Shown: one piece after another, positions 27,364-35,546 of the stretch
Layout: each line of letters starts with the position of its first letter
Position numbering within the stretch: position 1 is the first letter of the stretch
Translations under genes and position numbers: made by a program
The notes under the pieces: model-generated
Seen by the model: the letters and a program-made list of their open reading frames with translations, nothing else
Told to the model about the DNA's origin: nothing
Databases searched by the model: none
Assembly (NCBI GenBank): GCA_965658375.1
Contig: CBFHSD010000011.1
Span: 1-64,000, forward strand
Length of the DNA: 64,000 nucleotides
Direction of reading: 5' to 3'
Source: CBFHSD01 sp965658375
GTDB lineage: Bacteria > Bacteroidota > Bacteroidia > Flavobacteriales_G > Salibacteraceae

Positions 27364-28143
27364 ATGATTTCAGACAAGGCATCGGTTCACCCCAAAGCAA
27401 AAATTGGCCAAAATGTAACCATTGATCCATTTGCTACTATCTATGAAGATGTAGAAATTGGCGACAATACTTGGATTGGTCCCAATTCTGTGATTATGGA
27501 TGGGGCGCGTATTGGAAGTAACTGTCAAATTTTTCCAGGGGCGGTGATTTCAGCTATTCCTCAAGATTTAAAATTCAAAGGCGAACGCTCCACCGCTGTT
27601 GTTGGTGATGGTTCAATTATACGCGAATGCGTAACCATTAATAGAGGCACTGCAGACCGCAACACCACTGCCATTGGCAAGAATTGCTTACTCATGGCCT
27701 ATGTACACATTGCGCACGATGCAATTATTGGTGATGAAGTGATTATTGCGAATCAAGCGAGTATTGCCGGCCATGTAACCATTGGAGATCAAGTGGTAAT
27801 TGAAGGTGGTGGAGTTGCCATTCAACAGTTTGTGGAAGTAGGAAAAAACGCTTTTATCGCAGGAGCTTCTTTGGTACGAAAAAATGTACCTCCATATATT
27901 AAAGTGGCAAGAGAGCCTCTTCAGTTTGTTGGTGTAAATGCTATTGGTTTGCGAAGAAAAAAAGCAAATGCAGATACCGTAAGAGAAATTGAAGACATCT
28001 ATCGATTCATTTTTATTCACAATGCCAACCTTTCTGCAGGAGTTGAAAAGGTAAAAAAGGAATTTAAAGATTCTGAATATGCTGCCGAGATTGTTGAGTT
28101 CATCAACAAATCGCCAAACGGTATTGTAAAAGGCCTAGGCTAG
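27364..28143 (+). CDS. lpxA: UDP-N-acetylglucosamine O-acyltransferase
   Basis: First enzyme of lipid A synthesis, 259 aa, the standard length. The N-terminal left-handed beta-helix is made of hexapeptide repeats (VHPKAKIGQNVTIDPFATIY and following). The catalytic His sits in LMAYVHIAHDAIIGDE near residue 122. The substrate loop is IRECVTINRGTADRN, and the C-terminal helical domain begins VGVNAIGLRRKKANADTVRE, which is strongly conserved. The gene is 9 bases after the lpxC/fabZ fusion and 2 bases before an ABC ATPase gene. Confidence 0.97.
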   Translation: MISDKASVHPKAKIGQNVTIDPFATIYEDVEIGDNTWIGPNSVIMDGARIGSNCQIFPGAVISAIPQDLKFKGERSTAVVGDGSIIRECVTINRGTADRNTTAIGKNCLLMAYVHIAHDAIIGDEVIIANQASIAGHVTIGDQVVIEGGGVAIQQFVEVGKNAFIAGASLVRKNVPPYIKVAREPLQFVGVNAIGLRRKKANADTVREIEDIYRFIFIHNANLSAGVEKVKKEFKDSEYAAEIVEFINKSPNGIVKGLG

Positions 28144-28145
28144 CC

Positions 28146-28769
28146 ATGCGTATTGAACTGAAGCGTATAGGAAAACGCTATCAACGCGAGTGGATTTACC
28201 GCAATGTAGATTTAGCGTTGGATTCCAGTAATGCCTATGTCATTACCGGTGGAAACGGTTCTGGGAAAAGCACCCTGCTCAAAACCATTGCGGGATTTCT
28301 AATTCCTACAGAAGGTGAAATCAACTATTTCTCTGGAGAAGCGCTCATTGATCAAGACAAAGTGTATGAATTGATGTCTTTAGCCACTCCGTATATTTCC
28401 ACTTTTGAATCATTTACGCTCAAAGAAGCGCTCGATTTTCATCAAAAATTTAGACCATTTTCTGAGGGAATTGATACCCAAAAAGCCATTGCTCTGCTCG
28501 ATCTTGAAAAAGCAAAAAACAAAGAAATTAAGGCCTTTTCTTCTGGAATGAAGCAAAGGGTGAAACTTGGGTTGGCCTTCTTCTCAGAATCGAAAATGCT
28601 TTTATTGGATGAACCCACCAGCAACTTAGACCACAATGCCATTGATTGGTACCAAGATCAAGTAAATACTTTCCGAAAGGATAAATTGACAATTGTTGCC
28701 AGTAACAAACAAAAAAACGAGTACTTCTTTTGCACAGAAGAAATTCAACTCCAAAAGTTCAAACCTTAG
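28146..28769 (+). CDS. ABC transporter ATP-binding protein
   Basis: Single nucleotide-binding domain of 207 aa. Walker A is TGGNGSGKSTLLKTIAGF, the signature motif is AFSSGMKQRVKLGLAFF, and Walker B with the D-loop is KMLLLDEPTSNLDHN. The Q-loop region is short and the C-terminal switch His is not evident (LTIVASNKQKNEYFF). No permease gene adjoins it. It begins 2 bases after lpxA, so it belongs to the lipid A operon, and it may serve lipid or envelope transport with a membrane partner encoded elsewhere. Its stop lies inside a palindrome shared with the convergent gene. Confidence 0.88.
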   Translation: MRIELKRIGKRYQREWIYRNVDLALDSSNAYVITGGNGSGKSTLLKTIAGFLIPTEGEINYFSGEALIDQDKVYELMSLATPYISTFESFTLKEALDFHQKFRPFSEGIDTQKAIALLDLEKAKNKEIKAFSSGMKQRVKLGLAFFSESKMLLLDEPTSNLDHNAIDWYQDQVNTFRKDKLTIVASNKQKNEYFFCTEEIQLQKFKP

Positions 28770-28778
28770 TCTAAGGTT
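28762..28778. repeat. 17-bp palindrome over two convergent stop codons
   Basis: AACCTTAG-T-CTAAGGTT is perfectly symmetrical. The stop codons of the ABC ATPase (TAG at 28767-28769) and of the opposite oxygenase (28766-28768) both lie in it, so the two genes overlap by 4 bases. Confidence 0.6.
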
Positions 28779-29785
28779 CCCATTAATGCTTGAATGGCCT
28801 CTTTCGTCTCTGCTTTGAGTTCAGTTACTATTTGATGTATGGGTTGTATCTCCGAAATCATTTCAACGCTATGACCAGCACTCCATAAGGTATTGTAGTT
28901 GGCAGGAAGCACACTTTTTTCTAGCTTTTTCATGCCCGTGTATTGCACCCACATTTTAAAATACTTCCGCGTTTGCTTGTTGGTAGAAAGGTAGCGTTCT
29001 AACCAATTCTGTGAATACCCAATTTTTTTGGCATAAGGCGTATCAATAATGGCACAGGGAGTTCCACTCAACTTGGTAGTCATCACAATGTCCTTCATTT
29101 TGGCATCTACCACAGCGTTTTTATAGCCATCATTTACACCGGCCTCTTTTGACGCAATAAAACGTGTTCCAACAGAAACGCCTGAAGCACCTGCGGCCAA
29201 CATACTCGCCAATGCCTCTCCATGGGCTATTCCACCGGCAGCAATGACTGGCATAGCAGGAAAAGCTCTTTTCAAAGAAGGCACCAATACGTGCAACGGG
29301 TTTGGCCCAGCGTGTCCTCCAGCTCCTTGACCAACAGCAACAAGGCCATCACAGCCTTGTTCAACAACTTTTTTCGCATGCTCTAAGTTGGTCACATCGC
29401 AATAGACCTTTCCTCCATAGCCATGTGCCGCATCGATCACATCTTTCGGATTTCCCAATGAGGTGATGTAAAATGGCACTTTGTGCTTGATGCATAGTGC
29501 CAAATGGTCTTTCATCTTCGGATTGGTTTTTTGAACAATAAGGTTTACACCCCAGTTACCTTTTACCTTCAATTCTGCTTTAGTGGCATTCATGGCAACC
29601 ATAGCGGCTTCTAGCTCCTCATTTTTTCTATAATTCAAGGTTGGAAAAGTGCCCAAAATGCCAGACTCCATGGCAGAAACAACCATCTCTTGGTTAGAAA
29701 CCAAAAACATGGGCGCCATGATAATCGGAAAATCGATTTCTAAATCTTTCGTAAACTTAGTATGCATGCCTTCAAATTTGGTCAT
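28766..29785 (-). CDS. Nitronate monooxygenase family protein
   Basis: FMN-dependent TIM-barrel enzyme of the nitronate monooxygenase / 2-nitropropane dioxygenase family, 339 aa. It begins with LEIDFPIIMAPMFLVSNQEM and carries WGVNLIVQKTNP, the phosphate-binding VAVGQGAGGHAGPNPLHVLV, and IAAGGIAHGEALASMLAAGA plus VSVGTRFIASKEA. The role in the family is oxidation of alkyl nitronates (detoxification), although many members may do other FMN chemistry. A second start seven codons in (MHTKF) is possible. It is convergent with the ABC gene and divergent from the acyl-CoA ligase. Confidence 0.85.
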   Translation of the reverse strand: MTKFEGMHTKFTKDLEIDFPIIMAPMFLVSNQEMVVSAMESGILGTFPTLNYRKNEELEAAMVAMNATKAELKVKGNWGVNLIVQKTNPKMKDHLALCIKHKVPFYITSLGNPKDVIDAAHGYGGKVYCDVTNLEHAKKVVEQGCDGLVAVGQGAGGHAGPNPLHVLVPSLKRAFPAMPVIAAGGIAHGEALASMLAAGASGVSVGTRFIASKEAGVNDGYKNAVVDAKMKDIVMTTKLSGTPCAIIDTPYAKKIGYSQNWLERYLSTNKQTRKYFKMWVQYTGMKKLEKSVLPANYNTLWSAGHSVEMISEIQPIHQIVTELKAETKEAIQALMGTLD

Positions 29786-29864
29786 AATTTTTCAGTTTCG
29801 GTGTTAAACATTACATTTATCCACTGATAAAATTAAATTACGCCCACACTAAGATATAGACGCT

Positions 29865-31631
29865 ATGACGGTTTCAAGATTATTTGATGTTCCTCATTTA
29901 CAACATGCGAGTTTTCCGCAAACAGATGCACTTGCTGCTAAAATCAACGGCAAGTGGGAGACCACTTCAACCGAATCGTTTATTCAACAGGCTGAACAAG
30001 CAAGTCACGGTTTATTGGCCATGGGTCTTCAACCTGGTGACAAGGTGGCTATGATTTCGAATAACAGACCCGAATGGGTGATTATGGATATGGCCATTCT
30101 TCAAATTGGAGCTGTAGACGTGCCCATTTACCCTACTATTTCAAAAGAAGAATACGCATATATATTTGACCATGCAGAGATTAAAATTTGCATTGTAAGC
30201 GATGAAGAGCTCTTTGATAAAGTACTGAAGGTAAAAGATCAAGTACCCACCTTGGAGCACGTTTTTACATTCGATTCCATCAATGGGGGGACACATTGGT
30301 CTGAAATCAAAGAACGTGGAAAAGGTGGAGATGCTGCCCATCTAGAAAGCTTGAAACAAGCTGTGAAACCAGACGATTTAGCCACACTTATTTATACTTC
30401 AGGAACCACAGGTACGCCAAAAGGAGTAATGCTTACACACAAGAACATTCTATCTAATGCATTGGCAAGTAAGGAGAGGCTTCCGGTTTTCGTTGGTGGT
30501 AAAGCGCTTTCTTTTTTACCCATTTGCCATATCTATGAGCGCATGCTCATTTATTTATACATGCTCACCGGATCTCGCATTTATTTTGCTGAAAGTCTGG
30601 AGACTATTGGAGAAAACCTCAAAGAAGTCAAACCAGAGGTATTTACTGCTGTGCCTCGTTTATTAGAGAAAATTTACGACAAGATTATTGACAAAGGATC
30701 TGAACTAACAGGAATCAAAAAAGCCCTCTTCTTTTGGGCAGTTAGCCTAGCAGAAGAATGGGAACCTTATGGTAAAAAAGGCGCTTTTTATGAAGCCAAA
30801 ATGAAAATTGCCACAAAACTTATTTTCAGCAAATGGCAAGAAGCAACTGGTGGGAACACCTTGGCAGTAGCCTCTGGTAGTGCTGCTTTGCAACCTCGCT
30901 TAGCCAGGATATTCAACGCTGCTGGAATTCCCGTAATGGAAGGGTACGGACTTACAGAAACTTCTCCTGTCTGCTCGGTAAACGAAATGGACAATCGCGG
31001 TTTTATGATTGGTTCAGTTGGGCGTATTTTAAAAGATGTAACAGTAAAAATTGCTGATGATGGAGAGATCTTAGTAAAAGGCCCTAACGTAATGATTGGG
31101 TATTATAAAGACCCTGAAAAAACCGCAGAGGTATTGAAAGATGGTTGGTTCCATACCGGAGATATTGGTGAAATGTGTGGAGAAAACAATGAGTTTTTGC
31201 GCATTACAGATCGCAAAAAAGAAATTTTTAAAACCTCAGGCGGAAAATATGTGGCACCTCAACCTATTGAAAACGAACTGAAGGGATCACGTTTCATTGA
31301 ACAATCTATGGTGATTGGAGAAAGTAAAAAACATCCTGCAGTATTGATTGTACCCATGTTTGAGTCTATCAAATACTGGTGCGAACACCACGAAATTCCT
31401 TACACTACTCCAGAAGAAATGATCAAGAACGACAAGGTTCACGATAGAATTTGGAAAGAAGTTGAAAAAGTGAATCAAAAATTAGGGAAGTGGGAACAGC
31501 CAAAGAAAATGGCTCTTTGCTCGCAAGTTTGGGGAGTTGACACAGGCGAATTGACACCAACACTCAAATTGAAACGAAGAAACATTCTTAAAACTTACGA
31601 TCATTTGATTAAAGAAATCTATGGAGAATAA
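29865..31631 (+). CDS. Long-chain acyl-CoA synthetase (AMP-forming)
   Basis: Activates long-chain fatty acids to acyl-CoA using ATP and CoA, 588 aa. The P-loop-like motif is LATLIYTSGTTGTPKGVMLT near residues 170-190, followed by FLPICHIYERMLIYLYML and EGYGLTETSPVCSV (the adenine-binding A5 motif). DGWFHTGDIGEM and ITDRKKEIFKTSGGKYVAPQ close the hinge and the C-terminal lid. Block order and size fit the FadD15/long-chain branch of bacterial synthetases. Its last codons overlap the next gene by 11 bases. Confidence 0.93.
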   Translation: MTVSRLFDVPHLQHASFPQTDALAAKINGKWETTSTESFIQQAEQASHGLLAMGLQPGDKVAMISNNRPEWVIMDMAILQIGAVDVPIYPTISKEEYAYIFDHAEIKICIVSDEELFDKVLKVKDQVPTLEHVFTFDSINGGTHWSEIKERGKGGDAAHLESLKQAVKPDDLATLIYTSGTTGTPKGVMLTHKNILSNALASKERLPVFVGGKALSFLPICHIYERMLIYLYMLTGSRIYFAESLETIGENLKEVKPEVFTAVPRLLEKIYDKIIDKGSELTGIKKALFFWAVSLAEEWEPYGKKGAFYEAKMKIATKLIFSKWQEATGGNTLAVASGSAALQPRLARIFNAAGIPVMEGYGLTETSPVCSVNEMDNRGFMIGSVGRILKDVTVKIADDGEILVKGPNVMIGYYKDPEKTAEVLKDGWFHTGDIGEMCGENNEFLRITDRKKEIFKTSGGKYVAPQPIENELKGSRFIEQSMVIGESKKHPAVLIVPMFESIKYWCEHHEIPYTTPEEMIKNDKVHDRIWKEVEKVNQKLGKWEQPKKMALCSQVWGVDTGELTPTLKLKRRNILKTYDHLIKEIYGE

Positions 31632-31944
31632 GCGCTTTCAGTCATTGGCAGCCTTTTATCCCTTTTACCTTAAAGAACACAGAAACGGCACATGTAGAAA
31701 ACTGCATTTTGCAGGAACAAGTGGTTTTTTCTTGTTCTTATTTCTTTACGTTCTCACCCAAGAATGGCCCTTTCTTATTGCCATGCCTCTTTGCGGCTAT
31801 GGCTTTGCTTGGGTAGGACATTTTTTCTATGAAAAGAACAAACCTGCCACTTTTCAATATCCGTTGTACAGTTTACTATCAGATTTTAAGCTTTATTTCG
31901 AAATATTAAGTGGCAAAGAATCGTTTAACCCTCACTATGAATAA
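31621..31944 (+). CDS. Mpo1-like (DUF962) membrane protein
   Basis: Small membrane protein of 107 aa in the Mpo1/DUF962 family. The conserved His-rich head YLKEHRNGTCRKLHFAG is followed by two hydrophobic segments (FFLFLFLYVLT and MPLCGYGFAWVGHFFYE) and the family tail NKPATFQYPLYSLLSDFK. In yeast Mpo1 is an iron-dependent dioxygenase acting on 2-hydroxy fatty acids, and the His residues that bind iron are present here. Bacterial function is inferred from that. The gene overlaps the acyl-CoA synthetase end by 11 bases and the RDD gene start by 8 bases, so all three look cotranscribed and lipid-related. Confidence 0.85.
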   Translation: MENKRFQSLAAFYPFYLKEHRNGTCRKLHFAGTSGFFLFLFLYVLTQEWPFLIAMPLCGYGFAWVGHFFYEKNKPATFQYPLYSLLSDFKLYFEILSGKESFNPHYE

Positions 31945-32443
31945 CACCATACTAGACGATTTCCTGGCAGAGGTCAATCAAAGCATTCCAGACGATCATC
32001 GCGCCACTGTCTCAACACGCTTTGTGAATTTTATCTTAGATACCCTTAGCATTGTGGTTATTCTCTACATCATCCACAATAATATTTTTCGCTTTAGAGA
32101 AGTATTTGACTTTTTAGCTTGGGCAATTGATGGTGCAGAAAACTACGTTTCTTGGTTCTCTTTCACCATAGAAATCATCTTCTTATTTTTTATCTACACC
32201 ATGTACTACACACTATTCGAATCGTTGACTGGGCGCACACCAGGTAAAATGATGACCAAATCTTATGTAGTAGCTTCTAATGGAACCAAGCCAACGGTGG
32301 CTGCAATTTTTGGAAGAAGCAGTGCGCGCCTTGTTCCTCTAGAAGTGTTTTCTATATTTAATAAAGAGGTGTTGCCATGGCACGACCAATGGACAAAAAC
32401 CATGATTGTTGACGCACGAAAAACCCCAATGCGCAGGAGTTAA
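31937..32443 (+). CDS. RDD-family membrane protein
   Basis: Membrane protein of 168 aa with the RDD domain. The first transmembrane segment follows STRFVNFILDTLSIVVILYI (the R...D pair), a second reads FTIEIIFLFFIYTMYYTLFE, and the GRTPGKMMTKSYVV loop is the family signature. A later Arg in RSSARLVPLEVFS is near the third conserved position. The start is chosen at 31937 because it overlaps the previous stop as ATGAATAA. The last 13 codons (from 32405) are repeated 3.1 kb away beyond the proteorhodopsin cassette. Function of RDD proteins is mostly unknown; some work as ion or solute transporters. Confidence 0.85.
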   Translation: MNNTILDDFLAEVNQSIPDDHRATVSTRFVNFILDTLSIVVILYIIHNNIFRFREVFDFLAWAIDGAENYVSWFSFTIEIIFLFFIYTMYYTLFESLTGRTPGKMMTKSYVVASNGTKPTVAAIFGRSSARLVPLEVFSIFNKEVLPWHDQWTKTMIVDARKTPMRRS

Positions 32444-32448
32444 CTATT
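32404..32448. repeat. Left copy of direct repeat flanking the proteorhodopsin cassette
   Basis: 45 bp that match 35547-35591 at 41 positions, with a perfect 26-bp core (32419-32444). The left copy includes the last codons and stop of the RDD gene (DARKTPMRRS-stop). The offset between copies is 3143 bp. Confidence 0.9.
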
Positions 32449-32460
32449 CTCTAGTACACT

Positions 32461-33378
32461 CTAAGCTTTGTTTACTACCCTAGTATAAATAACCGTATGC
32501 GGAAAAGAAATTGCAGAGCCAAGAACAACTAAAAGCGGTAATCCTATTTCGATGAAATTCTTTTCAAAAAAGAAAATAAAAATTACGGTAGCCACCACAG
32601 GAGCTGCACTTAAAATTACCATTTCTTGAATTAACTCTTTGTAATTAATGGGTTGAAGATGTTTGTTATCTATCGCTTTTAATTCAAAAGCAAGTGAAGG
32701 CAAACTATGAAAATAGAAAAAGAACACCGCGAAAGAAACGGCTAAATCGAATACATGAAAAATGAGACTCAGACATGCTACATTAACGATCTGAATTAGA
32801 AAATTCTTTTTGTCTGTCCATTTGAGCAAAATTGGAAGAGAAGAAATAAAAATCCAACCTACTGTGATACTGTAATAATACCCACTCGTTATTTCTGGAA
32901 TCGACAAATCTAAAGTACTTGTGCTGTTAACAACCATTACCGTCTCTTCGGCATTCAATAAGAACATAGATCCGAAAAGGAATATTCCCCATACTGTGGT
33001 ATAGACCTTTATGAGCCAAGATCTTTTACTGAAGATATGCGCCCACTCTACTTCACCAAAGTGCCAAGCACTGTATATAATGAAAAAAATCAAAGCTAAT
33101 GACTCCGAGACCAGCCAAAGAATTACAATACATGCACTCACAATCAAATAGCTTCCGTAAAAGGTGGATTTCTTGATTCGAGCATCTGGATTTGCGATAT
33201 TAAACATCCACCTATCCAATGCCCCATGAGCTATTCCTAAACTGAAAACATGAATGATAAAATATGGCAGTACTGCAGAGTTTCCAATACTGAGAAATAC
33301 CGTCAACGATACAACAGCCATTACAAGTGCATAGGTCTTTATTTTTCTAAAAGAGGCTTCTAAAATGTATCGCAGCAT
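32461..33378 (-). CDS. blh: Beta-carotene 15,15'-dioxygenase, Brp/Blh family
   Basis: Membrane enzyme that cleaves beta-carotene into two retinal molecules, the chromophore of rhodopsins, 305 aa. Several hydrophobic helices are spread along the chain. The family's His residues for iron binding are all visible: FSLGIAHGALDRWM, YSAWHFGEVEW, FFYFHSLPSLAFEL and ISFPHTVIYTR. Its start overlaps the end of the lycopene cyclase gene by 32 bases. It is third in PR-crtY-blh and supplies the retinal for the opsin made by the first gene. Its stop lies 12 bases from the left copy of the flanking repeat. Confidence 0.92.
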   Translation of the reverse strand: MLRYILEASFRKIKTYALVMAVVSLTVFLSIGNSAVLPYFIIHVFSLGIAHGALDRWMFNIANPDARIKKSTFYGSYLIVSACIVILWLVSESLALIFFIIYSAWHFGEVEWAHIFSKRSWLIKVYTTVWGIFLFGSMFLLNAEETVMVVNSTSTLDLSIPEITSGYYYSITVGWIFISSLPILLKWTDKKNFLIQIVNVACLSLIFHVFDLAVSFAVFFFYFHSLPSLAFELKAIDNKHLQPINYKELIQEMVILSAAPVVATVIFIFFFEKNFIEIGLPLLVVLGSAISFPHTVIYTRVVNKA

Positions 33379-34477
33379 GCTTTAAAAAGGGAGTTTTGGG
33401 TAGCGATAAAACTATGGGTAATACGGAGCTCAAAGTTATTCGATTAAACATAAATCTGAGAAATTGATCTCCAGAAGTTCCTTTAAACATCGCGAGAAAT
33501 AATGTTTTCCCAGAACTTGGCTTGCTCTTCAGTACGCTTAGAAAAACAGTATCTAAGTATTCTTTAAATCTTGCTCTTTTGGTTATTGGCGGACTTGTAA
33601 GTGAACTTGCAAAATTTGACCATAATTCTAATTGATCATGCACCGTCTGCAGCAAATAGCCAGAACTTCTTCTTTGAAACCCCCCTGCAATGCCAATGTG
33701 CATTGTACGAAACGTATTTTTTGAGCTAAGACTTTCCATAGGCATTGGAATAGCTCCAGATTCTTCAAAAGAAACAGTTTTCACATTTTTCATTTTGGAA
33801 AGTAGCTGATTAAAGCGTTTATTCAGCTCATCCTTTGTAAGCGGGTTAGAGGTTATGATCGTATATTCAACTAGAGCTTTAGATTTAGAAAACGGTAGTT
33901 CATACTTAAACTCCACATCTGTGTTAGAATACTGCCCTTTAAAATCCATCAGGCTGGCCTCAGATGGGTTGTACTGTTCTTCTTCAAATTCTATTATTGC
34001 TCCTTTAAACTGCTGAATCAAATCACAACTAGAAGGTTTGTATTGCACACTATTGAAAACCTTGTCTCCAATAATTTTTTCGCCATTTACAAGAGATACG
34101 GAAACATGATCAGCGGCTTCAGCTAAACCATTCACACGCCCCCTAATTAGCTTCACCCTGCTATTATTCTCACAAAGAGCTAAGGTATCCTTATGAAGTT
34201 TTTTCCAGTCTAGTAGCTTATACCGTTCGAATTTTAACTCATGACTAGACCTGTTCCCGTCAGAATCCGTCATGGATATTCGATTCCATGTTCTTTGAAT
34301 AAAATCCTCCGGAATTTTTTCGTTGCGCATGAAGCAAAGGTGTTTTTGACCTGCTTCAAAATGCTCATCAATAATAGTAATAGATAAAAAAGGATGCTCC
34401 TTTTCTAGGAGCATCCTTGTGAGTAGGCAACCGGACAAACCGAAGCCTGTAATGAGTATTGATATTGACTTTGTCAA
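33347..34477 (-). CDS. crtY: Lycopene beta-cyclase (CrtY-type)
   Basis: Turns lycopene into beta-carotene by closing both ends, 376 aa. The N-terminal dinucleotide site is ISILITGFGLSGCLLTRMLL (GxGxxG type). Later landmarks are VFNSVQYKPS, an acidic block IIEFEEEQYNPSEASLMDFK, the motif GAIPMPMESL and GIAGGFQRRSSGYLLQ, all in family order. The start is a TTG at 34477, six bases after the opsin stop; no ATG is available nearby. A strong terminator-like hairpin lies within codons 20-31. Upstream carotenoid genes (crtE, crtB, crtI) are not in the window, so lycopene must come from elsewhere in the genome. Confidence 0.88.
   Translation of the reverse strand: MTKSISILITGFGLSGCLLTRMLLEKEHPFLSITIIDEHFEAGQKHLCFMRNEKIPEDFIQRTWNRISMTDSDGNRSSHELKFERYKLLDWKKLHKDTLALCENNSRVKLIRGRVNGLAEAADHVSVSLVNGEKIIGDKVFNSVQYKPSSCDLIQQFKGAIIEFEEEQYNPSEASLMDFKGQYSNTDVEFKYELPFSKSKALVEYTIITSNPLTKDELNKRFNQLLSKMKNVKTVSFEESGAIPMPMESLSSKNTFRTMHIGIAGGFQRRSSGYLLQTVHDQLELWSNFASSLTSPPITKRARFKEYLDTVFLSVLKSKPSSGKTLFLAMFKGTSGDQFLRFMFNRITLSSVLPIVLSLPKTPFLKHAAIHFRSLF
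34386..34418 (-). terminator. Intrinsic terminator / attenuator inside the start of crtY
   Basis: Perfect 11-bp stem AAGGATGCTCC with loop of 7 (34390-34418). On the minus strand the stem runs into TTTTTT (34391-34386). It begins 66 bases downstream of the proteorhodopsin stop codon and lies inside the cyclase reading frame. Structure and T-run fit a rho-independent terminator, probably partial since two genes follow. Confidence 0.7.
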
Positions 34478-34483
34478 CGACCG

Positions 34484-35233
34484 TTAGGCTGTTGCGGTCT
34501 TATTACTAGAAATAGCCACACCATAAACCACTAAACCGAAACCGATTTTGTTAATTGCATCTGCGATATTGTAGAACAAGTCTACGTTTTCAGAACCCCA
34601 TCCAAAACCAACATTTAGCCATCCACCGGGCATACACATGTAGCCTATCGGATAGATAGCCCAACCAACAAGCACGAACCATCCCATAATTCTTACGCCT
34701 TTCGCAACTTGAGGGTTGTCAGATTTGGCGGCCAATTGCTTAACTTCACCTGCCCAAGCAGAATAAAGAATGTACACATAACCAATAGTTGAGATTACAC
34801 CCCAAACTACAGAGTGAGTTGTGCTTCCTCCTTCAGGGTTAAACGCCTCTCCTATGTAGCCAGCTACAAGCATAAGTACCGATGCTCCAATCAATTTCCA
34901 TAACAAACCAATTTTAGCACCTGCTGCTTTCGTAAGTAAATAGAATTCTACACACATCAGTGGAACTGTTAGTGTCCAATCTATGTAACGGAAAAAAGTT
35001 GGTGATTCACCATGCGCCATGTAGTAGTCACGCATGTAGTAGTAGTGCACTGCTGCAATAAATGTAATTAACCCGGAGATAAGTAGGGATGTTTTCCATT
35101 TCTTGTCAACGTTTCCACGCTCGAAGAAGAAGAAAACAGAAGCAGCCATCATGGCCATGTAGCCAATAAAAAATGTGAAGCCAACGTAATCGTCTGGCGC
35201 CATCAACGGAATCTCTAATAGTAGATTATTCAT
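34484..35233 (-). CDS. Proteorhodopsin, light-driven proton pump
   Basis: Seven-helix retinal protein of 249 aa that pumps protons out of the cell in light. Helix C reads RYIDWTLTVPLMCVEFYLL, with Asp85 as proton acceptor, Thr89 and Glu96 as proton donor (the DTE set of outward H+ pumps; Asp97/Thr101/Glu108 in the gamma-proteobacterial numbering). Met93 is at the spectral tuning place (105 in that numbering) and predicts green-light absorption, as in other flavobacteria. His63 in helix B would pair with the Schiff-base counterion. Helix G has FYNIADAINKIGFGLVVYG with retinal-binding Lys229 and Asp225. The NQ sodium-pump and NTQ chloride-pump motifs are absent. It is first in an operon with the enzymes that make its retinal. 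Confidence 0.97.
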   Translation of the reverse strand: MNNLLLEIPLMAPDDYVGFTFFIGYMAMMAASVFFFFERGNVDKKWKTSLLISGLITFIAAVHYYYMRDYYMAHGESPTFFRYIDWTLTVPLMCVEFYLLTKAAGAKIGLLWKLIGASVLMLVAGYIGEAFNPEGGSTTHSVVWGVISTIGYVYILYSAWAGEVKQLAAKSDNPQVAKGVRIMGWFVLVGWAIYPIGYMCMPGGWLNVGFGWGSENVDLFYNIADAINKIGFGLVVYGVAISSNKTATA

Positions 35234-35546
35234 ACCTTTTTGTTTAAAGTTTTTGTATTTGCAATAAACAAAAAAACACTGAAACAGTTCAACTCTTCGT
35301 TCCGAATACCGCTAATTTAGAATCATACTAAATAACATTTTTTAATTATTATTAGCTTTATTTTTAGGAAAATAGGGCTATTCAGGATATTTATCCAAAA
35401 AGATAACGATTTCAACGAATTAAAAAAAAAGTGAAAAAAGTTACCCAAACCAACAAGGATTTCACACAGATTCGGTTCATAAAGCAAATAGGATTTCTTT
35501 TATTAAGATCTATCTTTTGTCAAAAAATTGACCAATAAAAAACCCA
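35234..35546. other. 313-bp AT-rich leader region of the proteorhodopsin operon
   Basis: No gene is seen. It must hold the operon promoter on the minus strand, but no exact TAnnTTTG box was found. A weak inverted repeat TGTCAA-AAAA-TTGACC lies at 35518-35533, and a short echo of the flanking repeat (CAATAAAAAACCCA, 35533-35546) adjoins the right repeat copy. Confidence 0.5.

Noticed and set aside
35234..35546. Canonical Bacteroidetes promoter for proteorhodopsin
   Set aside because: No TAnnTTTG on the minus strand at a suitable place; only partial matches, so no promoter is claimed.
32445..35546. A self-mobile element carrying proteorhodopsin
   Set aside because: The unit has no integrase, transposase or inverted terminal repeats, so only an inserted cassette with direct repeats is claimed.
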